Positions 1 through 6,244 of a stretch of DNA of 64,000 nucleotides are shown in pieces (position 1 is the stretch's first letter; each line of letters starts with the position of its first letter). The notes below the pieces were generated by a model. The model was not told the DNA's origin. It searched no databases and saw only the letters and a list, made by a program, of their open reading frames with translations. Where the stretch lies: assembly GCF_003992125.1 (NCBI RefSeq), contig NZ_RQUY01000001.1:1-64000 (forward strand), in the 5' to 3' direction. This DNA comes from Veillonella caviae. GTDB lineage: Bacteria > Bacillota > Negativicutes > Veillonellales > Veillonellaceae. The translations under genes were made by a program, and so were the position numbers.

Positions 1-321
1 GATAGAACCATATACATTTATAAAGTTAATTCCGCTATCATATTTACTCGTTGATTTCATGACAGCTTCTAATTTGCTTTCACTAACTTTAGATTCATAT
101 TCTTCACGCCAATTTTTATAATCTGAATTTCCAATAAGGTAATCTGTACTTACATTGAAATGTTTGGATAATTGTATTTTAATATCATCATTTGGCGTAC
201 TATTACCGTTTTCATACATTGAGATTGTTGTTTTACCAACTCCCAAAAGTTTTGCTAAAGTTTCTTGAGTCATATTTCTTTCTGCCCGTAGTTTCTTTAT
301 CCGTTGTCCTATTTTACTCAT
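1..321 (-). CDS. CI-like XRE-family prophage repressor (partial, C-terminus beyond window)
   Basis: The minus strand is open from an ATG at 321 to the window edge, giving 107 visible residues. Residues 5-60 form a typical XRE/HTH_3 fold (MTQETLAKLLGVGKTTISMYENG is seen as the helix-turn-helix core), followed by the FNVSTDYLIGN segment common to phage CI repressors. A Shine-Dalgarno AAGG lies just upstream. It is transcribed divergently from a Cro-like gene across a region with repeated operator-like sites, so it is inferred to be the lysogeny-maintaining repressor. Whether a peptidase (LexA-like) C-terminal domain follows cannot be seen. Confidence 0.85.
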   Translation of the reverse strand, partial: MSKIGQRIKKLRAERNMTQETLAKLLGVGKTTISMYENGNSTPNDDIKIQLSKHFNVSTDYLIGNSDYKNWREEYESKVSESKLEAVMKSTSKYDSGINFINVYGSI

Positions 322-454
322 AAGTTCACCTTGTTCAAAAAAATTGTACTTTATAACTATATAATATAGTGAAAGTTCAAAAAAAACAAACTTATTATTG
401 ACAAGTTCAAAAATCTTGTATAAACTATGAAATATAAAGTTCAAGAAACTTGCA
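322..454. promoter_or_regulatory. divergent repressor/cro control region with repeated operators
   Basis: Rightward promoter: TTGACA at 398-403 and TAAACT at 421-426 (17-bp spacer; an alternative TATAAA starts at 419). Leftward promoter: TTGAAC on the minus strand (375-380) with TTATAA at 351-356 (18-bp spacer). Copies of a 15-bp motif close to TTCAAGAAACTTGAA lie at 334-348, 406-420 and 440-454, with a weaker one at 376-390. The 406-420 copy fills the rightward promoter spacer. This is the layout of a lambda-type switch; which protein binds is inferred. Confidence 0.7.
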
Positions 455-473
455 CTTTAAAGGAGGTGATTTA

Positions 474-674
474 TTGAAGTCTTTGAAAGAGCTTCGAGAG
501 GAGCGCGGTATTACTCAACAGCATATGGCTGATATATTGGGGTATTCTAGCAAGAGCGGTTATTTCATGTTGGAAAATGGAAATCCTCAAAACATTTCTT
601 TAGGAAAACTTACAATTATCGCTAAAGAGTTTAATTTGACTGTTGAAGAGTTAAAAAATTTTTTAATTAATTAG
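474..674 (+). CDS. Cro-like XRE-family regulator
   Basis: A 66-residue protein that is nearly all helix-turn-helix (GITQQHMADILGYSSKSGY, then NPQNISLGKLTIIAKEFNLT). The TTG start is chosen because a perfect AAGGAGGTGAT ribosome site ends five bases upstream; a longer reading from 450 would bury that site. It is divergent from the repressor at 1-321 and is probably the Cro counterpart, the first gene of the rightward early operon. Confidence 0.8.
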   Translation: MKSLKELREERGITQQHMADILGYSSKSGYFMLENGNPQNISLGKLTIIAKEFNLTVEELKNFLIN

Positions 675-689
675 TTCAAGAAACTTGAA
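675..689. promoter_or_regulatory. operator-like perfect palindrome after the cro-like gene
   Basis: TTCAAG-AAA-CTTGAA is a perfect 6-bp inverted repeat and the best version of the motif found at 440-454 and 406-420. It follows the cro-like stop codon directly, so a repressor bound here could also reduce read-through into the early genes. Confidence 0.6.
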
Positions 690-718
690 TAAAATAGAGT
701 TAACGAGGAGGTTATGAG

Positions 719-787
719 ATGTGTCGAAGAATAAAAATCGTAAATCTAGATGAGTGGGAAGACTCTATATACATTAGAGCAAAGTGA
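719..787 (+). CDS. very small early phage protein (22 aa)
   Basis: An ATG at 719 follows a good GAGGAGG site and opens a 22-residue frame (starts MCRRIKIV, ends SIYIRAK). There is no recognisable domain. It lies between the cro-like gene and the next early gene on the same strand. The ribosome site supports translation, but its size makes it uncertain. Confidence 0.4.
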   Translation: MCRRIKIVNLDEWEDSIYIRAK

Positions 788-817
788 GGATGGGAATAAT
801 TTAGGAGGAGATACCCC

Positions 818-1066
818 ATGACAAATTACAGAAGTTTTATGCCAATGCAAAGTGTGGATGAAGTTTTAGACATATACCAAACATACGGAGATATCGTTAT
901 AAACCGTTTGGCGTATAGCGTCGAAGAATTCATGGAAACTATCCAAAGGCAGGAGCTAATTGTTTTAAAAGCTGAAGAAAAAAGAGGAGCATCTTCTATG
1001 GAAGTACGGGCTAGACGTGAGTACTTGCATTATTTATACAGTGTGCAGTTTGCATTAGGTGTTTAA
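818..1066 (+). CDS. small early phage protein, unknown function
   Basis: An 82-residue protein with a TAGGAGG site upstream. I do not recognise a family. It is probably helical and soluble, with the opening motif SVDEVLDIYQTYGD. The protein at 1384-1659 begins similarly (PIDEVVAIFNRYGW), so the two may be paralogues. It belongs to the rightward early operon. Confidence 0.65.
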   Translation: MTNYRSFMPMQSVDEVLDIYQTYGDIVINRLAYSVEEFMETIQRQELIVLKAEEKRGASSMEVRARREYLHYLYSVQFALGV

Positions 1067-1076
1067 GGAGGTATAT

Positions 1077-1403
1077 ATGGACAATATGATGCCGCTTGTA
1101 GTTGATAGATTTGAAGCGGCGAAGTTATTAAATTGCAGCGTACAGTCTATAGATAATCTGAAAAAAGAAGGTAAATTGAAGCCTTTACCAGATGTCCCTG
1201 GTATAAGATTTGCACTCAAGGACATTGAGGCATTGGCAGGTATTGAAAGTGAGTACAGTCCCTTTCAGTATCGTTGCTTAAAAGAAGAAAACGAGCAGTT
1301 AAAAGCTCGTATAAAGCAATATAAAAAAGCACTATCCAAAGTACGGATAGCGCTAGAGGTAAATGCAATTAGAGAGGTGGACGATGAACAGCAATTTATT
1401 TAG
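1077..1403 (+). CDS. excisionase-like/MerR-type helix-turn-helix protein with coiled coil
   Basis: A 108-residue protein. The start at 1077 has AAGGAGGT six bases upstream; the in-frame GTG at 1059 lies inside the previous gene. Residues 8-55 (RFEAAKLLNCSVQSIDNLKKEGKL) look like the winged helix of phage excisionases and HTH_17 proteins, and residues 65-95 are charged and coiled-coil-like. It may be an excisionase or an early regulator. The 3' end overlaps the next gene by 20 bp. Confidence 0.65.
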   Translation: MDNMMPLVVDRFEAAKLLNCSVQSIDNLKKEGKLKPLPDVPGIRFALKDIEALAGIESEYSPFQYRCLKEENEQLKARIKQYKKALSKVRIALEVNAIREVDDEQQFI

Positions 1404-1659
1404 ACCCATCGATGAAGTCGTGGCGATTTTCAATCGATATGGTTGGGTCGCATATGAATATGGCGGACATGTTACGCCCTCTGAGTTTTTAGCATCTATA
1501 AAAAAATATGAGGAAATGCTAAAGAATCCAATAGAAAGTGTGCCCCAATTTTTACCAAAGACACCTGAGAATATACAGGATTGGGAAATGCGGATTCGTA
1601 AAACATTACGTCAAATGTATTTGGTCCGTGGCGCTATAGGAGCATCAAAGGAGGTGTAA
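1384..1659 (+). CDS. small early phage protein, possible paralogue of 818-1066
   Basis: A 91-residue protein started at the ATG following AGAGGTGG, overlapping the previous gene by 20 bp. The N-terminal motif (IDEVVAIFNRYG) resembles that of the 82-residue protein at 818. The C-terminal half is helical and basic. No known domain is recognised. Confidence 0.65.
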   Translation: MNSNLFRPIDEVVAIFNRYGWVAYEYGGHVTPSEFLASIKKYEEMLKNPIESVPQFLPKTPENIQDWEMRIRKTLRQMYLVRGAIGASKEV

Positions 1660-1661
1660 TC

Positions 1662-1814
1662 ATGAAATGGATAGCGGGCATAGCACTGTTTGCTGTATTT
1701 GGGTTGTTAGAAGGTAGTGATGTACAAGGTTTTGAAATTACATCCGCCATGTGGTTATTGATGTTACTAACAACCATTATGGCAGGGGCTATTCTTTTGA
1801 AGGGGGATGAATAA
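1662..1814 (+). CDS. small membrane protein (50 aa)
   Basis: ATG at 1662 follows AAAGGAGGTG. The 50-residue product has two hydrophobic stretches (residues 4-16 and 30-46) separated by a short acidic loop, suggesting two membrane spans. The stop overlaps the next start (TAATG), which implies translational coupling. Function unknown. Confidence 0.6.
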   Translation: MKWIAGIALFAVFGLLEGSDVQGFEITSAMWLLMLLTTIMAGAILLKGDE

Positions 1815-1909
1815 TGAAAAATGCTTTTGAGTGGATTTGCATGGTATTCCTAGGCTCAGTAACATTTTATATCTTGTTTTTAACTGTATTTTGTTTGTTG
1901 GTGGAGTGA
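1814..1909 (+). CDS. single-span membrane peptide (31 aa)
   Basis: This frame lies between two overlapping stop/start pairs (TAATG at 1812-1816, TGATG at 1907-1911). Residues 7-30 are hydrophobic, so the product would be a one-span peptide. The coupling at both ends is the main argument that it is translated. Confidence 0.5.
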   Translation: MKNAFEWICMVFLGSVTFYILFLTVFCLLVE

Positions 1910-2112
1910 TGCATATAAAACATAGAATTAGAACGCATCATTGTAGTAGATGCAATAAAAAATTAAAAGGTAGCTATCACTATTATGTGGTAGATCCGAT
2001 TTTAAATCGGTGTATCAAGGTATGCAAATCATGCCATGAGATACACATTAGGGCAAAAAGAAAAGGACGTCCTGCACTAACAGAAACGTCCACAAACAAT
2101 ATGACAAATTAA
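1909..2112 (+). CDS. small zinc-ribbon protein
   Basis: A 67-residue basic protein with HHCSRCNKK (residues 10-18) and CIKVCKSCHEIH further on, two CxxC knuckles expected to bind one zinc ion. The start at 1909 overlaps the previous stop. Upstream in-frame codons from 1831 duplicate DNA used by the 31-residue membrane frame and lack a ribosome site. It may be an early DNA-binding or adaptor protein. Confidence 0.6.
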   Translation: MHIKHRIRTHHCSRCNKKLKGSYHYYVVDPILNRCIKVCKSCHEIHIRAKRKGRPALTETSTNNMTN

Positions 2113-2135
2113 TTATACCATAAGGAGCAAGTAAT

Positions 2136-2372
2136 ATGACAGAAAACGAAATAAAAAAGGCTAAAAAAATTACCAAATCGCTACTACTAATTAATATAGC
2201 GTTTGGTTACAGTGTTTTTGACGATGAACGAATTCGATTGGTTGTTAGGATGTTACTACAAAAAAATATGACACTCCGTAGTGTGGATATAGAGAATTGG
2301 CTTTGGTCGCGTAAAAGTCCACCAACATTTCACGATATTTTAGATATGGCTGTAGAGTGTCATATTGAGTAA
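2136..2372 (+). CDS. small early phage protein, unknown function
   Basis: A 78-residue protein with an AAGGAGC site upstream. It appears all-helical and soluble, with basic N-terminal and acidic C-terminal parts. No family recognised. The next 100 bp carry no convincing gene. Confidence 0.6.
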   Translation: MTENEIKKAKKITKSLLLINIAFGYSVFDDERIRLVVRMLLQKNMTLRSVDIENWLWSRKSPPTFHDILDMAVECHIE

Positions 2373-2473
2373 ATTATTCGTTATCTAACTTTGATAGTTC
2401 GAGAATCTTTAATAAAAAATATCGTTTTTGCAATGTTGGCTGAGTACAAACGTCAGATGGAAAGGGTGAGAAT

Positions 2474-2677
2474 ATGAAAAAATACCACGTGGGCAACTGT
2501 CATAAGTGTGGGCATAAAGAAATAATCCCACACGATGAGCAATATATCAAAAATCCTAAATACTGCACACAGTGTGGGGTGAGAATTAACTATTCTATTG
2601 AATACTATGAAAATTTAAAAACAAGATGGGATGTCGTTATTCTTCGTTACAAGAGGAGAAATAACCTAGTTGGTTAA
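2474..2677 (+). CDS. small zinc-ribbon protein
   Basis: A 67-residue protein with CHKCGHK near residue 9 and CTQCGVR near residue 35: two CxxCG knuckles of a rubredoxin-like zinc ribbon. An AAAGGGTGAG site precedes the ATG. Its last 41 bp overlap the 3' end of the oppositely oriented gene at 2637-2876, so the two transcripts converge. Confidence 0.6.
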   Translation: MKKYHVGNCHKCGHKEIIPHDEQYIKNPKYCTQCGVRINYSIEYYENLKTRWDVVILRYKRRNNLVG

Positions 2678-2876
2678 ATATGGTAATACCTCCACAATCT
2701 GGGCAAGCCTTGCAATACGGCTCTAGGTCGATTTTTCTTCCGTTATTGTTTTCACAATATGGATTAGTGCAATAGTTTTTTGCTTCTGCACCGCAGTTTA
2801 CACAGTACGCTGCATTTGTATAAATGTACTCTACATGTCCACAAACAATACATTCTTTTGATTCTAGTTCGTCCAT
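2637..2876 (-). CDS. inverted zinc-ribbon protein in the early operon
   Basis: Read on the minus strand: 79 residues from the ATG at 2876, placed eight bases after a perfect AAGGAGGTGAT site. Four knuckles (CIVCGH, CVNCGA, CTNPYC, CKACPDCGG) make a double zinc ribbon, far more ordered than a chance antisense frame. Every neighbour is on the plus strand. The ribosome site lies inside a perfect inverted repeat (2877-2905) shared with the divergent gene at 2924. Confidence 0.65.
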   Translation of the reverse strand: MDELESKECIVCGHVEYIYTNAAYCVNCGAEAKNYCTNPYCENNNGRKIDLEPYCKACPDCGGITIFNQLGYFSSCNEE

Positions 2877-2905
2877 TATAATCACCTCCTTTCAAGGTGA
2901 TTATA
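2877..2905. repeat. perfect 10-bp inverted repeat between divergent small genes
   Basis: TATAATCACC and GGTGATTATA flank a 9-base loop. The repeat carries the ribosome site of the minus-strand gene and lies just before that of the plus-strand gene at 2924. It could be an operator or an RNA hairpin that hides the ribosome site. Confidence 0.7.
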
Positions 2906-2923
2906 TCAAAAGGAGTAAACAAT

Positions 2924-3283
2924 ATGACAAATAAAAACATTCCATCTGATATGGATTTCAAATTTTTTAAAGAGGGCGCTAATAATGTACCTGCACTATT
3001 AGTACACGTAAAAGCCGTAATGTTAAACGCATCAGCATATAGGCTTATTGGGAAACCGCCAGGCCTGAAGATTGGCATTAGTGATGCTGAAAGAGTTATT
3101 TATGTTTGGCCTGTAAACGATAAAGGGGACGATGATGCAATCTATCTGTCTGATTATTGCATGAGTGTTGAAAAGGCCATGATTAGTACCAAATGCAACG
3201 TAAGGGATACGCTTGTACGGATGGGGTTAGAAAAGAATAACCCTGGTACCTATGATGGCGAGAAATTGATTTTTAAATTCTAG
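2924..3283 (+). CDS. hypothetical early phage protein
   Basis: A 119-residue protein; the ATG at 2924 has AAAAGGAG ten bases upstream, whereas a reading from 2897 would begin inside the inverted repeat. Mixed alpha/beta composition, ending in YDGEKLIFKF. No domain recognised. It lies 10 bp before the next gene and probably shares its transcript. Confidence 0.65.
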   Translation: MTNKNIPSDMDFKFFKEGANNVPALLVHVKAVMLNASAYRLIGKPPGLKIGISDAERVIYVWPVNDKGDDDAIYLSDYCMSVEKAMISTKCNVRDTLVRMGLEKNNPGTYDGEKLIFKF

Positions 3284-3293
3284 GAGGTACGAC

Positions 3294-3617
3294 ATGCTAT
3301 ATGGTCCAACTATTGGTATTTATAATGGCAGGCATTATCAAATACGGTTCAATGCGTTTAAGCACCCCTGCGGATATGTTCGTATTGAAGATGAAGATAT
3401 CGATATATTGCGAAACTTAGCCGAGTATGACTGGGATACCGTAAATGAATATATCGCCATGCACGGAGGATGTACTTTCGTAGGCCAACTATCAGATGAA
3501 AAAGGCATGTGGATTGGTTTTGATACGAAGCATTGCTTTGATAATAAAGCAACACGAACAATCGAGTTTGTAAAAAACGAATGTATGTATATTATTGACC
3601 AATTAAAGGAGAAATAA
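3294..3617 (+). CDS. hypothetical early phage protein
   Basis: A 107-residue acidic protein preceded by TAGGAGGT. It has aromatic-rich strands (GPTIGIYNGRHYQIRFNAF) and a helical C-terminus. No family recognised. The stop is two bases from the next gene, so they are probably co-translated. Confidence 0.65.
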   Translation: MLYGPTIGIYNGRHYQIRFNAFKHPCGYVRIEDEDIDILRNLAEYDWDTVNEYIAMHGGCTFVGQLSDEKGMWIGFDTKHCFDNKATRTIEFVKNECMYIIDQLKEK

Positions 3618-3619
3618 CT

Positions 3620-4198
3620 ATGAACCAATTTACAATCGAATTTAAAGATGCAAAAGATTTATCTAAGAAAATTGCGGAATATAACGCATTGATGAACTCT
3701 GTTAATGAAGCGGTAGAAGTATCTACTGTAAAAGAAAAGGTAAAAAAAGCATTTAAAGAGCAAACGGCAAGTGTTGAATCGCCAAAAGAGAAACCTCAAA
3801 TGGTTGTAGAATCCCCAGTAAAAGAAGTGCAGGAATCGGAAATAGTAAAAACTGAAACAGAACCAACACCAGTTGGAGTAGTAGATACTGAAAAAGTAGA
3901 AGAACCTACTGCAGAACCTGCGCCACCTGCGGAAGAGACAACCGAACCTCCTGTTACAGATTTTGACGGCAATCCCGTAGAGCCTAAACCTGTAGAAGAA
4001 CCTACACCAGCGGTCGAAGAAGCGAATGAGCCAATCGACAAAAAAGCATACTGGGCTAAATTCAAAGCCTGGATGGGAGAAGATAAAGAACGTGGAGTTA
4101 AAGCGTTCAAAGTATTTGTCGGTCATGGTTTGACTAAAGCAACAAGCGACTCGTTAACCGATGAAATCATGGCAGAACTTGATGAGTTGATGGCGTAG
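3620..4198 (+). CDS. hypothetical protein with Pro/Glu-rich linker
   Basis: A 192-residue protein in three parts: a helical N-terminus (about 1-50), a low-complexity Pro/Glu/Val/Thr linker (about 55-140), and a compact C-terminal domain (about 145-192; KKAYWAKFKAWMGEDKERG). The motif KPVEEPTPAVEE in the linker recurs in the next protein through an identical 38-bp DNA repeat. It may tether an early replication or recombination complex; this is a guess from architecture. Confidence 0.6.
   Translation: MNQFTIEFKDAKDLSKKIAEYNALMNSVNEAVEVSTVKEKVKKAFKEQTASVESPKEKPQMVVESPVKEVQESEIVKTETEPTPVGVVDTEKVEEPTAEPAPPAEETTEPPVTDFDGNPVEPKPVEEPTPAVEEANEPIDKKAYWAKFKAWMGEDKERGVKAFKVFVGHGLTKATSDSLTDEIMAELDELMA
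3984..4021 (+). repeat. 38-bp direct repeat, copy 1
   Basis: Identical to 4482-4519 in the next gene. Both copies encode KPVEEPTPAVEE in the same reading frame. Confidence 0.85.
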
Positions 4199-4219
4199 TA
4201 ATAGACAGGAGCAAAAATA

Positions 4220-4552
4220 ATGGCAAATATTAATCAATACAAATCAATTATAGAGGAATTAGAAGGTCGTATAGACCTTCTAAAGAGTGCGCTTGAGTTA
4301 GACCCTGATGAAACGGAAGGATATCTAAGCGCTATCAAGTACTGCGAAGAACAAATTGATGCGGCGAGGTGGATTATACACGCCGACAAAATCGTATCTA
4401 AACACCTCAAGAAAGAAGAGCCTACAAAAGAGAATAAGCCGAAAAAATCTACTAAGAAAAAGGCAGAACCAAAAGCCGAAACTAAACCTGTAGAAGAACC
4501 TACACCAGCGGTCGAAGAACAAACAGACATCTTTGATATGTTCGGTGATTAA
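4220..4552 (+). CDS. hypothetical protein with helical N-terminus and charged tail
   Basis: A 110-residue protein: an N-terminal helical hairpin (NINQYKSIIEELEGRIDLLK and onward), a Lys-rich middle, then KPVEEPTPAVEE and a short acidic end (DIFDMFGD). Short acidic/aromatic tails of this kind often serve as partner-docking peptides, for example in single-strand-binding proteins; that role is inference. It shares an exact 38-bp repeat with the previous gene. Confidence 0.6.
   Translation: MANINQYKSIIEELEGRIDLLKSALELDPDETEGYLSAIKYCEEQIDAARWIIHADKIVSKHLKKEEPTKENKPKKSTKKKAEPKAETKPVEEPTPAVEEQTDIFDMFGD
4482..4519 (+). repeat. 38-bp direct repeat, copy 2
   Basis: Second identical copy of 3984-4021, located 498 bp downstream in the neighbouring gene. 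Confidence 0.85.
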
Positions 4553-4563
4553 GGCGGTGCTAC

Positions 4564-6159
4564 ATGGAGATATTGGCAAGCGTTCATATTCCTAAGATGT
4601 TTGAAAGCATCATCCTTGAAAGTCGTTATAGTGCTGATTATACAACTATTTACCACGATTCATGTGGTATGGTTTTTGGCGGTAAATGGGAACGTAAATA
4701 TAATGGGTGGAATGGCTATTTTACAGCCGCTAAACATTATGTATGTCCCAAATGTGGTCGATATTCAGACACTTACGTAGACGCTATTTATCGATACGAC
4801 GATGAAGAAGCGATTGTTCCTACATCATTAGTTATGGACGTTGTAAGTTTTAAAAATTACCTGGATTTGCGAGTTAGGTATACAGGCATAGAGCTGTATT
4901 ACGATGGTACAGCCAAAAAGATTAAAAATGTAAAGCAAGTTCTTCGGTTTGATTTTAAAAGAAAGCGATGTTTATTAATCGATAGCATCGAAGGTAAGAA
5001 GGTATTAACACATCACGATATTGATGATGGTGCGCCGTTACCAATCCTTACAGTATTTGGTGATTCAATAGCGATGATGCGATGCAATAAAAAAGCAATT
5101 AACCATCTTTATAAGGTATTTCGATTGGAATTTGTGAAGCGGTGTTCGGAATTGTATGGATTTGATGTTAAGGATACATACATTTCACATTCTAGTGTTG
5201 GCCGACAAGGGTATGGTGGCACAATGCTATGTAATTTAATTTGTAAGTTAATAGCGCCTGATATGCCCAATATAGTTACGTTAGCAAAGAGTGCTAATCG
5301 ATGGATAAGTTATCTTGCCAGCATTGATTGTGTACCTGATGATGTATTTAATTTAACAAAAACTGGTGTATCTTTCATTGATGCTTTGTGCGCTGTATAT
5401 TTGGCACCTAATAATCGGAAATTACGACGGGTTATGATTAGTGATCCGATGATAGTAACTACATCTTCATTTATCCGTAAATTCAAAGATGTGAATGCAG
5501 TAAACACTCTATTAGATGACTTCGTTAAACGACCAGATAGAGCTTTTATGTTAAAAGATTATCGATATATTAATGAAGTGCTTGATATTCTTTTTAGCAA
5601 ATTTCAAGAAATGCAAATTGCTAAGTTTTTAATTAAAGAGGATATAACCTCTATTAGAGACATCATCGTTATGGTTCATGAGCTAAAACCTGAAAACGTT
5701 AAAAAACTACAAGAAATGCGTTTTAAGCTGAAAAATTTCCATGATGTAGTTATGGAGATTCATGATAAACAGGAATTTGGACACATTCAATTGCCTGTTG
5801 TTCAAACGTTAAATGCAGATGTAAAAGGTATGCACTTTATAACACCGACTACTGCATTTGATTTAAAGCATATCGGACGAAAACTAAACAATTGCGTTGG
5901 AAGCTACACAAAACGTGTATTGGATAATGAATCCGCCATTGTAGTAGTAACAGACGATTCCATGAATCCGGTGGCATGTTTAGAGTTACGGAATACATCG
6001 ATTGGTGCCAATCCTAAATTCAATAAGTTAGTCCAAGCAAGAATGTTTGGTAATACACCAACATGGAAAAATGAAAACGTAAATTCCGCTGTGCTGACAT
6101 GGGCAAAGCAATTAAAAATAAAGCCTACCACAATTGACGTCGAGGCACAAGTGAGTTAG
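4564..6159 (+). CDS. PcfJ-like protein
   Basis: A 531-residue protein. Residues about 40-85 carry a CxxC zinc knuckle (VCPKCGRYSD). The C-terminal third contains HIGRKLNNCVGSYTKRV followed by ALVVV-type strands and KLVQARMFGN, which matches PcfJ-like proteins known from conjugative plasmids and many phages. Their biochemical role is not established. It stands between the small early genes and the recombination module and probably belongs to the same transcript. Confidence 0.75.
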   Translation: MEILASVHIPKMFESIILESRYSADYTTIYHDSCGMVFGGKWERKYNGWNGYFTAAKHYVCPKCGRYSDTYVDAIYRYDDEEAIVPTSLVMDVVSFKNYLDLRVRYTGIELYYDGTAKKIKNVKQVLRFDFKRKRCLLIDSIEGKKVLTHHDIDDGAPLPILTVFGDSIAMMRCNKKAINHLYKVFRLEFVKRCSELYGFDVKDTYISHSSVGRQGYGGTMLCNLICKLIAPDMPNIVTLAKSANRWISYLASIDCVPDDVFNLTKTGVSFIDALCAVYLAPNNRKLRRVMISDPMIVTTSSFIRKFKDVNAVNTLLDDFVKRPDRAFMLKDYRYINEVLDILFSKFQEMQIAKFLIKEDITSIRDIIVMVHELKPENVKKLQEMRFKLKNFHDVVMEIHDKQEFGHIQLPVVQTLNADVKGMHFITPTTAFDLKHIGRKLNNCVGSYTKRVLDNESAIVVVTDDSMNPVACLELRNTSIGANPKFNKLVQARMFGNTPTWKNENVNSAVLTWAKQLKIKPTTIDVEAQVS

Positions 6160-6172
6160 AAAGGAGCAAAAT

Positions 6173-6244
6173 ATGATAGCAAGGGATGTAATAAGTGAAA
6201 TATATATTGTGTTAGATACGGAGGCATATTATGAGGCTGATTAA
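6173..6244 (+). CDS. small coupled ORF before the SbcC-like gene (23 aa)
   Basis: ATG at 6173 follows a good GAAAGGAGC site and encodes 23 residues ending 14 bp inside the next gene. The next start (6231) also has its own GGAGG site, which lies inside this frame. It may act only to carry ribosomes to the downstream start. No domain. Confidence 0.4.
   Translation: MIARDVISEIYIVLDTEAYYEAD

Noticed and set aside
2433-2477. 14-codon frame ending at the start of the zinc-ribbon gene at 2474
   Set aside because: No ribosome site; it fits chance, although the ATGA overlap is suggestive.
3659-4126. 155-codon minus-strand frame rich in Phe and Tyr
   Set aside because: It is the reverse of the Pro/Glu-rich linker sequence; low-complexity shadow.
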